From Saliniplasma sp051745305 (GTDB taxonomy: Archaea; Thermoplasmatota; Thermoplasmata; Halarchaeoplasmatales; Halarchaeoplasmataceae), in contig JBNJDY010000001.1 in the NCBI GenBank assembly GCA_051745305.1, positions 5,411-69,410 on the forward strand: 64,000 bases of DNA, in the 5' to 3' direction. A program made the position numbers and the translations under genes. Below are positions 43,473 through 52,046 of this stretch, one piece after another (position 1 is the first letter of the stretch; every line of letters starts with the position of its first letter). The notes beneath the pieces are model-generated. The model saw only the letters and a program-made list of their open reading frames with translations. It did no database searches and was not told where the DNA came from.

Positions 43473-45911
43473 ATGGGTGTATCAGATTCACTGATGGGTA
43501 CCAACACTAATTGTAAATTTGTCAATAGATGGGGAGAGATGGACGAACTAAAAGAACATATGAAGCAAGTATTGAATGAAAATGGTAAATTTGTTATTTT
43601 AAAGGGAGAAGCTGGAATAGGTAAAACAAGGATGGCTGAGAGATTCAGTCAGGAATGTATAAAAAACGATTTTGAATTTTTATGGGGAAGATGTCTTTAC
43701 CATGAAAGTACTGATCCTTATATCCCTTTTATAGAAGCTTTAGATGAATACCTAGAAGGAGAATCTGAAAGCTCTGAATCCAATGATAGTGGATATCTAG
43801 GACTCGGGGCCAAATTTACCAATCAATCATCTTCTCCAAAATCTATTTCGCTTGTTGGATTAGGTTCATCAAAGCCCGAATCGATCGATATATCGATCTC
43901 TGATGAAAGAGAGGTCATGTTCACAAAGATATTGAATTTGATCAAAAAATTATCCAAAGAGCATCCTTTACTGTTGTTTTTAGACGACCTTCAGTGGATC
44001 GATGAATCATCTTCACAACTTCTTCACCTTTTGGTGAGGAATTTGACGGATTACAGAGTCTTTATATTAGGGGCATATCGACCCGAAGAACTAAAAACAC
44101 ATGGAGAGAAAAGGCCTTTAGAGATCCTGTTGGATAGAACAAAACAGGAGGGTATAGTGGATATAATCGAAGTCGATAGATTGGGATTTCAACCAGTTTC
44201 TGAGATGGTAAGAAATCAACTTAACTCCTCAGGTCTGCCGGAGTCGTTTTTACTTACTATATATAAGGAAACTGAAGGAAACCCGTATTACGTCATAGAA
44301 ATTTTAAATTCCATGGTCGACGAAGGCATAATTAATCCGTATTCCTATAAATGGAATCCAGAAGAGGAATTAACAAATATCACTATACCAACTTCTATCA
44401 AAGACATTACCAATCGGAGAATAGAAAGATTGGATGATCTCGAAAAAAAGGTCCTCATGTACGCTTCCGTTATAGGGAAAGAATTCAATTTTGAAATACT
44501 AGAAAAGGCGATTGATTTGGATGTCCTTAAATTATTGGACGTCTGTGATGAGTTAGAGGACCACGGGATAATCAGTGAGAAACAAAACACCGATGAAGAG
44601 GTATACCGTTTCAATCACCTTCAACTAAGGCTTACTATGTATGACAACATGGGTAAAACCAGAAAACGCATTTTAAATAAAAAAATTGGAGAGGCAATAG
44701 AAGAATTTTATGATGACATGGAAGGACATTATTCTTCATTGAGTAGACATTTCTTCGAGGGTAAAGTATACGATAAGGCGTATGAGTACTCATTAAAATC
44801 TGCAGAAAAGGCTGTTAATACATTCGCGATCGAGACCGCTATAAAACGTTACAAAAATGCTTTGCAATCACTAAGAAAATCAAAAGATTTGGAGAACAAG
44901 GAAAAAAAAGAGATCTCGATCCTCAAACACATCGGAAATTTATCCTATGAAATAAGTGAACTTGATGGAGCTGAAAAATCTTTCCGATCTTTGCTTAATT
45001 TGGCTGAAAAATTAGGAGATAAAAAAACAACTGCTTATGCAATGAGATGGTTAGGACATACATATAGAGAACTTCAAGATTTTCAAGAATCTTATGATTG
45101 CTATGAAAAAGCTCTTGAATTGTATACAGAATTAAACGATAATGAGGGATGTGCTGATTGTAAGAGAGGTATCGGTTACTTGATGTGGCGAGAGGGGAAA
45201 TTTGAACAATCTATTAAATTGTATAATGAAGTTATAGAGGAAGCTCAGGATTTAGATGACGAAAATATTTTGTCCCAAACATACATAGAGATGGGGAACA
45301 CCTACGCACAAAAAGGTGAAAACGAAAAAGCTATTGAGTATTATAAAAAGAGCGTCTCATATTTTGAAAAACAAAATGCATACAAAAATCTAGCAAGGGC
45401 TTTCAACAACATGGGTGACCAGTTCATGAAGATGGGGGAGTGGGATAAAGCCATAGGACACTTCAAAAAGACCGTTGAAATTTCTAAAAAATTAGGGGAT
45501 AATCGAGTTGTGGGATGGGGATATTTCAATATGGCTGAGGCACTAGCAAGGAAAGGGGATTTAGAAAAGGCCAATAATTATACCTCTATTAGTGAAAAGA
45601 TAATGAGAAGCTTAGATGATAAAGTTGGATTATCATCTGTATATAGGGTCAATGCCATAATCAAAAGGATGAAAAATGACTGGAATGGTGCATTAGATTC
45701 ACTTGAAAAATCTTGGGAGTTTCTTGGAAACATGGATATACCCTTTGCTAGAGCGGAAAATAAATACGAACTTGGTAGACTTTATATGGATAAAAACGAA
45801 CCGGAGAAATCAATTAACCAATTTGGAGAGGCGAGAAAAATATTTGAAGACCTAGGTGCGACTCAGTATCTTGAAAAAATAAAAAAACACATAGAGAGTT
45901 TAGAAGACTAA
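43473..45911 (+). CDS. STAND-type ATPase with TPR repeats
   Basis: An 812-residue signalling ATPase. Residues about 20-340 form an AAA_16/STAND module: FVNRWGEMDELKEHM, Walker A LKGEAGIGKTRMAE, Walker B LLLFLDDLQWIDESS, and LGAYRPEEL as sensor. A winged-helix-like part follows (LDVCDELEDHGIISEK). From about 440 onward there are eight or so tetratricopeptide repeats (AMRWLGHTYRELQDFQESYD, IEMGNTYAQKGENEKAIEYY and others) for protein or ligand binding. No DNA-binding effector domain is visible. It diverges from the cdrS-like/ftsZ operon across 181 bases that hold the shared control region. Confidence 0.88.
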   Translation: MGVSDSLMGTNTNCKFVNRWGEMDELKEHMKQVLNENGKFVILKGEAGIGKTRMAERFSQECIKNDFEFLWGRCLYHESTDPYIPFIEALDEYLEGESESSESNDSGYLGLGAKFTNQSSSPKSISLVGLGSSKPESIDISISDEREVMFTKILNLIKKLSKEHPLLLFLDDLQWIDESSSQLLHLLVRNLTDYRVFILGAYRPEELKTHGEKRPLEILLDRTKQEGIVDIIEVDRLGFQPVSEMVRNQLNSSGLPESFLLTIYKETEGNPYYVIEILNSMVDEGIINPYSYKWNPEEELTNITIPTSIKDITNRRIERLDDLEKKVLMYASVIGKEFNFEILEKAIDLDVLKLLDVCDELEDHGIISEKQNTDEEVYRFNHLQLRLTMYDNMGKTRKRILNKKIGEAIEEFYDDMEGHYSSLSRHFFEGKVYDKAYEYSLKSAEKAVNTFAIETAIKRYKNALQSLRKSKDLENKEKKEISILKHIGNLSYEISELDGAEKSFRSLLNLAEKLGDKKTTAYAMRWLGHTYRELQDFQESYDCYEKALELYTELNDNEGCADCKRGIGYLMWREGKFEQSIKLYNEVIEEAQDLDDENILSQTYIEMGNTYAQKGENEKAIEYYKKSVSYFEKQNAYKNLARAFNNMGDQFMKMGEWDKAIGHFKKTVEISKKLGDNRVVGWGYFNMAEALARKGDLEKANNYTSISEKIMRSLDDKVGLSSVYRVNAIIKRMKNDWNGALDSLEKSWEFLGNMDIPFARAENKYELGRLYMDKNEPEKSINQFGEARKIFEDLGATQYLEKIKKHIESLED

Positions 45912-45912
45912 A

Positions 45913-46362
45913 CTACTGGTATATCCATTCTTCTTCGACTCGAGAATAATCCTGATAATCCTTTTCATCGAAAAATATGTCTAATTCTCTTTTTGCACTT
46001 TTTTCGGAATCCGCAGCATGGACTATATTTCTACCTATCTCTATACCAAAATCTCCTCGTATCGTACCCGGTAGAGCTTCTTTTGGATCAGTTTCTCCAA
46101 CTATTTTTCTAACTATGGATATAGCGGAGTCGCCTTTAAGTGCCATAGTGACTACAGGACCAGATGTTATGTATTCAATCAAAGGTTCATAAAAATCCTT
46201 ACCCTCATGCTCTGCGTAGTGCTCTGAAGCTGTTTCTTTATCGATCCACAGCATTTTCATGGCCATGATTCTAAGACCTTTTTCCTCTAACCGAGATATG
46301 ATCTTTCCGGTTAACCCTCTTTGAACACCATCGGGTTTTATCATCAAAAAAGTAGTTTCCAC
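45913..46362 (-). CDS. ndk: Nucleoside diphosphate kinase
   Basis: Transfers the gamma phosphate between nucleoside triphosphates and diphosphates. The 149-residue product has TFLMIKPDGVQRGLTGKII, ALPGTIRGDFG and the phosphohistidine site GRNIVHAADSEKSAKRE. I start at GTG 46362 (M-ETTFLMIKPDGV), the family norm, with GTGATCC just upstream, instead of GTG 46371. It ends the L7Ae-S28e-L24e-ndk operon, a gene order conserved in many archaea. Confidence 0.95.
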   Translation of the reverse strand: METTFLMIKPDGVQRGLTGKIISRLEEKGLRIMAMKMLWIDKETASEHYAEHEGKDFYEPLIEYITSGPVVTMALKGDSAISIVRKIVGETDPKEALPGTIRGDFGIEIGRNIVHAADSEKSAKRELDIFFDEKDYQDYSRVEEEWIYQ

Positions 46363-46374
46363 TGGGATCACATC

Positions 46375-46617
46375 CTACTTCCTTTTGATCTTCTTCTTTT
46401 TGGATTTTTCTTTCTTGCGGTACGTTTTTACAACTTTTTCTTGGGCGTGTTTCTTAGTCCATTTCGTTTCTCTTTCCTTTCTCCCAAGTTTCAGCATATT
46501 CTGTTCACATTTGTGATTACAAAAATTGTAGGTTTGTCCATCTGTTTTGATATACAATTTTCCTGTTCCGGGTTCTATTTTATTCCCACAGAAAGTACAT
46601 TCCTTAGCTTCAACCAT
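46375..46617 (-). CDS. rpl24e: Ribosomal protein L24e
   Basis: Zinc-ribbon protein of the large subunit, 80 residues. ECTFCGNKIEPGTGKLYIK and YNFCNHKCEQNMLKLGRK form the TRASH-type four-Cys zinc site, followed by a lysine-rich tail KKEKSKKKKIKRK. The tail is longer than the roughly 60-residue archaeal norm. It sits 1 base after S28e and 12 before ndk. Confidence 0.95.
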   Translation of the reverse strand: MVEAKECTFCGNKIEPGTGKLYIKTDGQTYNFCNHKCEQNMLKLGRKERETKWTKKHAQEKVVKTYRKKEKSKKKKIKRK

Positions 46618-46618
46618 G

Positions 46619-46831
46619 CTATCTAACTCCTATACTTTTCGCTTCCCTAGCAGTCTCTCTAAGCATCAGCTTGTCGCCTTTCTGAACAGGTCCCATTACA
46701 TTCCGAGTGATTATTCTACCCTCGTCTCTTCCTTCAAGGACTCTGACTTTAACCTGGGTAGCCTCTCCGGTCATCCCGGTCCTACCTACTATTTCGACAA
46801 CTTCACCCGGCGTACCTTCATATTCTGCCAT
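46619..46831 (-). CDS. rps28e: Ribosomal protein S28e
   Basis: Small-subunit OB-fold protein of 70 residues: GTPGEVVEIVGRTGMTGEAT, QVKVRVLEGRDEGRIITRNV and the signature RETAREAKSIGVR. The start ATG 46831 is preceded by GAGGAG. It lies between L7Ae and L24e in the operon. Confidence 0.96.
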   Translation of the reverse strand: MAEYEGTPGEVVEIVGRTGMTGEATQVKVRVLEGRDEGRIITRNVMGPVQKGDKLMLRETAREAKSIGVR

Positions 46832-46858
46832 TTGAAACTCCTCTTTATATTATTTTTA

Positions 46859-47224
46859 TTATTTCAATTCTTCAATCGAATTTTTAATGTTTTCTATCAT
46901 CTGTTCCGCCTTTCCTGGATCCGTTATAGCCACGGATGCGGAATAAGAATCTATACCAGAAGCAGCTCCGAGTTCTTGTTTACTTGGGACGTAAGCATAA
47001 GGAACACCTCTTTCTTCACACAATAAAGGCATGTGTGCTAAAATCTCCGGCGGGTTAACATCTTCTGCCATGACTACAAATTTAGCGTCACCACGTTCAA
47101 CAACCTTGGTTACCTCGTTAGTTCCCTTTCTAACCTCTCCAGTATCCCTTGCTATCTCTACTGCTTCATAACTTTTATCGATCAACTCTTCAGACATTTC
47201 GAAATTTACATACATTTTTGCCAT
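46859..47224 (-). CDS. rpl7ae: Ribosomal protein L7Ae
   Basis: Kink-turn-binding protein of the large subunit, also a core component of archaeal C/D and H/ACA sRNPs and RNase P. The 121-residue product contains VRKGTNEVTKVVERGDAKFV, the K-turn recognition motif, then AEDVNPPEILAHMPLLCEE and the LGAASGI region. ATG 47224 has GAGGTG upstream; the longer form to 47257 is unlikely. First gene of the L7Ae-S28e-L24e-ndk operon. Confidence 0.96.
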   Translation of the reverse strand: MAKMYVNFEMSEELIDKSYEAVEIARDTGEVRKGTNEVTKVVERGDAKFVVMAEDVNPPEILAHMPLLCEERGVPYAYVPSKQELGAASGIDSYSASVAITDPGKAEQMIENIKNSIEELK

Positions 47225-47384
47225 TATTAACACCTCTTTCGGACGTATCGTCCTCACAAATCATCGGTATATTACCAATGGAGTAAGCCCTTTACAGAAG
47301 GTATAATATAAAAACCTTTTTCCACTCCTTATGGACTTGCTTGTTAATCCGTAAAGATTAAAGTAATTAAAACTATCTGAAACC

Positions 47385-49133
47385 ATGAAAGGCTGGTGGA
47401 GAAAGTTAGCCAAGGTTGACCTAAGTGATCGCGAAATTCAGTTTGAGGAGGTCGACAAGGGTATACTCGTTGACTATATAGGTGGAAGAGGATTGGGCGG
47501 TAGATTACTATACGAAGAGATCAAATCTACTGAATATCCACTAGATGAAAACGTATTGGTGTTTACTAGAGGACCTTTAACGGGAACCATGGTTCCCACT
47601 AGTGGTAGATTTTCCGTTTCTACCATCTCACCACTCACAGGTACTATATTAGATTCTAACGTAGGAGGATTTTTTGGTAAACATTTTTCTTCAACAGGTA
47701 TCGATGCACTCATTGTGAAAGGAAAATCTGATATTCCGGTTGTATTGAAGGTCGACAATGATGAAATTACCATAGAAGAAACTGACCTCTGGGGTAAGAC
47801 CGTAAGTGAGACTTTAGATTCTTTAAATGGAGCTAACGCAGTTATCGGCCCAGCAGGTGAAAATTTAGTTCGTTTTGCCAATGTTGTCACTGATGATGAC
47901 CGTGTTTTCGGAAGAGGCGGGGTAGGTACGGTTATGGGTTCTAAGAATTTGAAAGGGTTATCTGTCAAAGGAGATAAGAAGATAGAAGTAGATAACCGAG
48001 AACTGTTAAAAAATTATCTAAAAAAAGCCGTTTCTAAAATAGAATCGTCTCCAGTTACTTCTAGAGGTTTGAGAAAATTCGGCACTCCTATACTTGTAAA
48101 CCTTTTAGAATGGCTCGGGATGTTTCCCCTTGAAAACTTTCAGAGGGTTAAAGATGATAGGGTCGATAATCTCTCCGGCGAAACGATGAAAGATGAGATA
48201 GTGGAGGGTCATTACCGATGTCACGCATGTCCCATAAGATGCGGATTGAAAACTAAGACTGACAAGATGAAAGGAAAGGGACCAGAGTACGAAAGCGTAT
48301 GGGCACTCGGTGCAAATCTAGGTATATTTGATCTGAAAAAAACCACCGAAGCCAATTATCTGTGTAATGAATTAGGGCTCGATACTATAACCACTGGTGG
48401 TACCATCGCTAGTGCTATGGAGATGTTCGAGAAAGGTGTATGGGATGAAACAGATGGTTTTGGAAGTGATGTGACCGAACTGATAAAGATGATCGCTTAC
48501 CGTGATGGAGTTGGAAACGAATTAGCAGAGGGATCTAAACGGTTATGCGAGAGATACAACTGTGATTACTCCATGTCTGTTAAAGGTATGGAACTGCCTG
48601 CTTACGATCCACGTGGTGCTGCGGGACAAGCTTTATCTTTTGCCACTTCTAACAGAGGTGGGTGTCATCTTCGTGGATACATGATAGGGGAAGAGATATT
48701 TGGAGTTCCAAAATTGTTCGACAGGTTTAACACTAGTGGGAAGGCGGAAGTGGTAAAGCGGTCTCAGGAAAGGAACGCTTACCTGGATTCACTCATAGTC
48801 TGTAAGTTCAGTTCCTTCGCCTTAGGGGAGGAATATTACTCTAGGTTTTTGAAAGCTGTAACAGGTATAGATTATACCGTCGGAGAACTGCATAAAATCG
48901 GAGAGAGGATCTACAATTTAGAAAGAATGTTCAATATTTCCAACGGTTTTTCTAGGGACGATGATCGGTTACCTGAACGGTTCAACAAACCGCTCCCTAA
49001 AGGGGCTAGCTCCGGGAACGTATTCGATATGGAAAAAATGCTTGATGATTATTACAAAGCCATGGACTGGGATAAAGAAGGGAAACCTAATGAAAAGAAA
49101 CTCGATGAATTAAATTTAGGTTTCATGGTTTGA
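47385..49133 (+). CDS. aor: Aldehyde:ferredoxin oxidoreductase (tungsten enzyme)
   Basis: Oxidises aldehydes to acids and reduces ferredoxin, using a tungstopterin and a 4Fe-4S cluster. The 582-residue protein has the N-terminal pterin-binding domain (DYIGGRGLGGRLLYEE, SNVGGFFGKHFSSTGIDALI, GPAGENLVRFANV), GRGGVGTVMGSKNLK, the cluster ligands in CHACPIRCG and the final Cys in LIVCKFSS, plus ELPAYDPRGAAGQALSFAT and NRGGCHLRG. Substrate class (AOR, FOR, GOR, GAPOR) is unresolved. It fits amino-acid or peptide fermentation together with KorAB. No ferredoxin gene is adjacent. Confidence 0.93.
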   Translation: MKGWWRKLAKVDLSDREIQFEEVDKGILVDYIGGRGLGGRLLYEEIKSTEYPLDENVLVFTRGPLTGTMVPTSGRFSVSTISPLTGTILDSNVGGFFGKHFSSTGIDALIVKGKSDIPVVLKVDNDEITIEETDLWGKTVSETLDSLNGANAVIGPAGENLVRFANVVTDDDRVFGRGGVGTVMGSKNLKGLSVKGDKKIEVDNRELLKNYLKKAVSKIESSPVTSRGLRKFGTPILVNLLEWLGMFPLENFQRVKDDRVDNLSGETMKDEIVEGHYRCHACPIRCGLKTKTDKMKGKGPEYESVWALGANLGIFDLKKTTEANYLCNELGLDTITTGGTIASAMEMFEKGVWDETDGFGSDVTELIKMIAYRDGVGNELAEGSKRLCERYNCDYSMSVKGMELPAYDPRGAAGQALSFATSNRGGCHLRGYMIGEEIFGVPKLFDRFNTSGKAEVVKRSQERNAYLDSLIVCKFSSFALGEEYYSRFLKAVTGIDYTVGELHKIGERIYNLERMFNISNGFSRDDDRLPERFNKPLPKGASSGNVFDMEKMLDDYYKAMDWDKEGKPNEKKLDELNLGFMV

Positions 49134-49139
49134 ATTCGT

Positions 49140-49658
49140 TTAAGATTCGATCATATCTCTAAGAGTTTCAAATGAGATAGGTTCCTCGATGAGTAAGTTC
49201 TTACTTTCTACTAACTCCATGAATTTTTCTTTATCTTTCATCCTGGTTTTGTAAAAATGTTCCCCCTTTAAATCGCCGTTATCTCTATGAACGATATATA
49301 AAGTTCTAGGGAGCTCCTCGATATTGTAGTACACCTTTTCTACATCATCTATGTGTATTCTAGTTATCTCTGAGGATAATTTTGCATTATATTTGAGTAT
49401 ATGATCTCCTTCGATCAACATATCATCCATTAGGGAACGTAACTCTCCGATTTCTTTCATCAGTCGATAACCTAGAAAAAAGATGTACCCGAAACCAGCT
49501 ATGTAGTAGAACAACAAGTAATAAAACCGATCTTCGTAAATTGAAACGACCAGGATAAATAGACCCATAACTATCAGTCCGGCTATTTTCCCGTACATCT
49601 TGCGTTTCCTGCGCTTCTTCTCTTTTTTCAAATCTTCTTCATAATCCGGATCATCCAT
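49140..49658 (-). CDS. Two-helix membrane protein, function unknown
   Basis: A 172-residue protein. A basic, charged N-terminus (KKEKKRRKRKMYG) leads into TM1 at about 22-41 (IAGLIVMGLFILVVSIY) and TM2 at about 46-66. The remaining 100 residues look like a cytoplasmic beta-rich domain (LPRTLYIVHRDNGDLKGEHF) ending in a helix, reminiscent of a small PH-like module, but this is a guess. Monocistronic, convergent with the AOR gene. Confidence 0.6.
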   Translation of the reverse strand: MDDPDYEEDLKKEKKRRKRKMYGKIAGLIVMGLFILVVSIYEDRFYYLLFYYIAGFGYIFFLGYRLMKEIGELRSLMDDMLIEGDHILKYNAKLSSEITRIHIDDVEKVYYNIEELPRTLYIVHRDNGDLKGEHFYKTRMKDKEKFMELVESKNLLIEEPISFETLRDMIES

Positions 49659-49724
49659 GCTTTCACCGTAAGTTTTTAGAAATCAATATCAAACAAATTA
49701 TTAAAAGCATTGTGGTCAGGACGA

Positions 49725-50339
49725 TCATTCTTTATGGTCTTCGGTATGTTTGCACTCGGGATAATTCGTGCATCCGTAAAATTTACCATATTTTCCTTCC
49801 CGTAGGACCATCTCGCTCCCACATTCTGGACAGACTTTTCTTTCATCCTTTTTCTTGATTTTATGTAGAGTCCTATGATCTTTTATTGCGGTTTGTGCCA
49901 GACCGTCAGCACGTCCATTCTTTTCTCTCATTATATGTTTGAACTCCACAGATATAGATTTGTTCTCAAATTCATCGATTAGAGTTTTTAGCTGTTCGTA
50001 AAGATCAATTATATTGCTGGATTTAACTGACCAGTCACCGTTAATCTGGTTTACCATTAATTGAGAATCGGACATCAAGGTGATCTTATCGATATCTTCA
50101 AAACGCTCTTCAGATAATCTTAACCATTTGAACGCTTTTATAGGTGCCATATACTCGGCGAAATTGTTGGTAGCTCCTTCTCCTGTTTTCAGTACTCCAT
50201 AGTCCTCTCTGACCGTTCTACCTCCCTTTTCTATAAGATAACCGTAAGCAGCCACTCCTCCCGGGTTCTTTCCACTGCAGGCTCCATCAGTATGTATCAC
50301 CAGTTCTTTGTTTTTTTTCTTAGTTCTCGACATCATCAT
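49725..50339 (-). CDS. rnhA: Ribonuclease HI with C-terminal topoisomerase-type zinc ribbon
   Basis: Cleaves RNA in RNA-DNA hybrids. Residues about 10-155 are RNase HI: LVIHTDGACSGKNPGGVAAY carries the first catalytic Asp, NNFAEYMAPIKAFKWL the Glu, LMSDSQLMVNQING the second Asp, and GRADGLAQTA the last Asp. The C-terminal 40 residues form a zinc ribbon (CPECGSEMVLREGKYGKFYG and CTNYPECKH) of the same kind as in TopA at the window start. Three successive ATGs (50339, 50336, 50333) make the exact start uncertain; AAGGATGTA precedes them. Confidence 0.92.
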   Translation of the reverse strand: MMMSRTKKKNKELVIHTDGACSGKNPGGVAAYGYLIEKGGRTVREDYGVLKTGEGATNNFAEYMAPIKAFKWLRLSEERFEDIDKITLMSDSQLMVNQINGDWSVKSSNIIDLYEQLKTLIDEFENKSISVEFKHIMREKNGRADGLAQTAIKDHRTLHKIKKKDERKVCPECGSEMVLREGKYGKFYGCTNYPECKHTEDHKE

Positions 50340-50455
50340 TACATCCTTGCACTGTCATAAAGCCTTTACCTTTAAGCTTAATGGAAACACATAGAATACG
50401 AAACTTTATTAATATTAGTTTACGTTGTTAAGATACGATAGGAGATGTGATATAC

Positions 50456-50914
50456 ATGGCAGATTTGAAATTGACAAGTCCCAAATTTCCGGATGGAGAA
50501 GCGATACCGGAGAAATATGGGTACAAGAGAGAAAACGTGAACCCACCCTTGAAGATAAAAAATGTTCCGGAGAATGCAGAATCCCTGGCCTTGGTCATGG
50601 ATGATCCAGATGCTATGAAACCCGCTGGTAAGGTGTGGGATCACTGGGTGATCTGGAACATAGACCCGGATACTACCCTCATAGAAGAGGATCAGGTCCC
50701 TAAAGGAGCGACAGAGGGTAAAAGCGATTATGGAGAAAAGGGATATGGAGGACCGAATCCACCAGATGCGAAACATGCCTATAATTTTAAATTGTATGCA
50801 CTGGATACCAAGTTGGACATCCCATCTAACTCGACTAAGAAAGACTTGGAGAAAGCCATGATGGGGCATATCATCGATAAGACCAAGTTGACAGGAACGT
50901 TCGAACCGATCTAA
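50456..50914 (+). CDS. YbhB/YbcL-family PEBP-like protein
   Basis: A 152-residue phosphatidylethanolamine-binding-protein fold. LTSPKFPDGEAIPEKYGYKR, ESLALVMDDPDAMKPAGK, WDHWVIWNIDPDT (conserved DPDA and WxHWxxxNI elements) and GYGGPNPPDAKHAYNFKLYA define the family. Function in archaea is unknown; a small anion- or lipid-binding pocket is expected. ATG 50456 follows GGAGATGTGAT. It is monocistronic with a T-rich terminator behind it. Confidence 0.92.
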   Translation: MADLKLTSPKFPDGEAIPEKYGYKRENVNPPLKIKNVPENAESLALVMDDPDAMKPAGKVWDHWVIWNIDPDTTLIEEDQVPKGATEGKSDYGEKGYGGPNPPDAKHAYNFKLYALDTKLDIPSNSTKKDLEKAMMGHIIDKTKLTGTFEPI

Positions 50915-50941
50915 AACCCTTTTCTTTTTTACATTATCATT
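50915..50941 (+). terminator. T-rich terminator after the PEBP gene
   Basis: Directly after the stop codon the coding strand runs CCCTTTTCTTTTTTACATT, an oligo-T cluster of the kind that ends archaeal transcripts without a hairpin. Confidence 0.45.
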
Positions 50942-50988
50942 CTAAAAAAGTTTATACCTGAGAGGCTGTTTTTACCAAAGGTAATCAC

Positions 50989-51579
50989 ATGGACCGAAAA
51001 ATCCTAGAAGAGATGAAAAAGTATGGAGAATTCCTGGAAAACAGGGGGCTTAATCTATCGTCTCACAGTGGGAACATGAGTGTTAAAAGAGGTGATCGTA
51101 TCGTTATCAAAAGAAGAGGGGCTATGATGGGGGATCTTCAAAAAGAAGATATCGTGGAAACCGGTTTAGAGGAGGACGATTCTGGGGTCATCATCGCTTC
51201 TACGGAGATAGGAGTTCATCGAGCTATTTACAAAAAAACATCAGCACTAGCCATAGTTCACGCTCATACACCCTACGCCATCGCACTTTCCATCACACGA
51301 GATGACATAATACCTATAGACGATGAAGGACGATATCATCTAAAGAGGGTTCCGATACTGGACGTAAAAGAATCTATAGGATCGAAAGAGGTGGCAGAAA
51401 AGCTCCCAGATATATTACAGAACTATAACGCCGCAATCGTTAAAGGTCACGGGACCTTTGCACACGGTGAGAACCTAGAAGAAGCTTACAACTGGATAAC
51501 GGTTGTGGAGAGTATATGTAAGATCATTTACCTGGTCGAGAACTTAGGTGGAGACACGGTCAAGGAGGAGATCTGGTGA
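50989..51579 (+). CDS. Class II aldolase/adducin-family protein (fuculose-phosphate aldolase-like)
   Basis: Zinc-dependent aldolase-fold protein of 196 residues. SHSGNMSVKRGDRIVIKRRG matches the phosphate-binding start, EIGVHRAIYKKTSALAIVHAHTPYAIALS holds Glu and the HxH zinc ligands, and VKGHGTFAHGENLEEAYNWI the third His. In archaea relatives act as L-fuculose-1-phosphate or pentulose-phosphate aldolases; the substrate here is open. The next gene's GTG overlaps its stop. Confidence 0.85.
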   Translation: MDRKILEEMKKYGEFLENRGLNLSSHSGNMSVKRGDRIVIKRRGAMMGDLQKEDIVETGLEEDDSGVIIASTEIGVHRAIYKKTSALAIVHAHTPYAIALSITRDDIIPIDDEGRYHLKRVPILDVKESIGSKEVAEKLPDILQNYNAAIVKGHGTFAHGENLEEAYNWITVVESICKIIYLVENLGGDTVKEEIW

Positions 51580-52004
51580 CCTTTCATTACATAGAGTTCA
51601 AAGCGTACTGTCAGGCCACTGAAGATCCTGATAAAGTCATCCAATCTATCGTTAACATAGCCGGGGAAAGTATAGAGCTAGAAAAGGAAGATGCTGAAGG
51701 TTATTACGGCAACCCAATCGAAATAATCGAGGGGAATATATCTAGGAATAGGGAGATGGACATGGTTTTTAGGAAATTACCAGAAACGGTGATCCAAACT
51801 TTGTTAAATTCGTTAGAGAGAAGGATGGACGAAAGATGCAATTTCTTTTTCAGATTGGATAAACAGCAAGCCTATGAAAAGAATTTCGTACTCTCTGATG
51901 GGAGCAACACTATCAAGTGCCGGGCTAGAGTGGAAAGTTATCCTGCTAAAAGGGAGAAAGCTATACAGCGCATAGAAAATTATCTAAAAAGTGTTTTAGA
52001 TTGA
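51576..52004 (+). CDS. DUF54/COG1325-type RNA-binding protein
   Basis: A 142-residue archaeal protein with an RNA-binding alpha/beta fold related to ribosomal L5. HYIEFKAYCQATEDPDKVIQ, YYGNPIEIIEGNISRNREM (the GNPI motif of the family) and RCNFFFRLDKQQAYEKNFVL are diagnostic. These proteins were predicted as exosome-associated, but their role is unproven. It starts at GTG 51576, four bases inside the aldolase gene, behind GGAGGAGATC. Confidence 0.85.
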   Translation: MTFHYIEFKAYCQATEDPDKVIQSIVNIAGESIELEKEDAEGYYGNPIEIIEGNISRNREMDMVFRKLPETVIQTLLNSLERRMDERCNFFFRLDKQQAYEKNFVLSDGSNTIKCRARVESYPAKREKAIQRIENYLKSVLD

Positions 52005-52046
52005 ACAAGTTTTTAATAATTCTCTAGATATACCGTACCGTATCAC

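Noticed and set aside
50420..50869. 149-residue open frame opposite the PEBP gene
   Set aside because: Antisense shadow of a well-conserved YbhB/YbcL protein.
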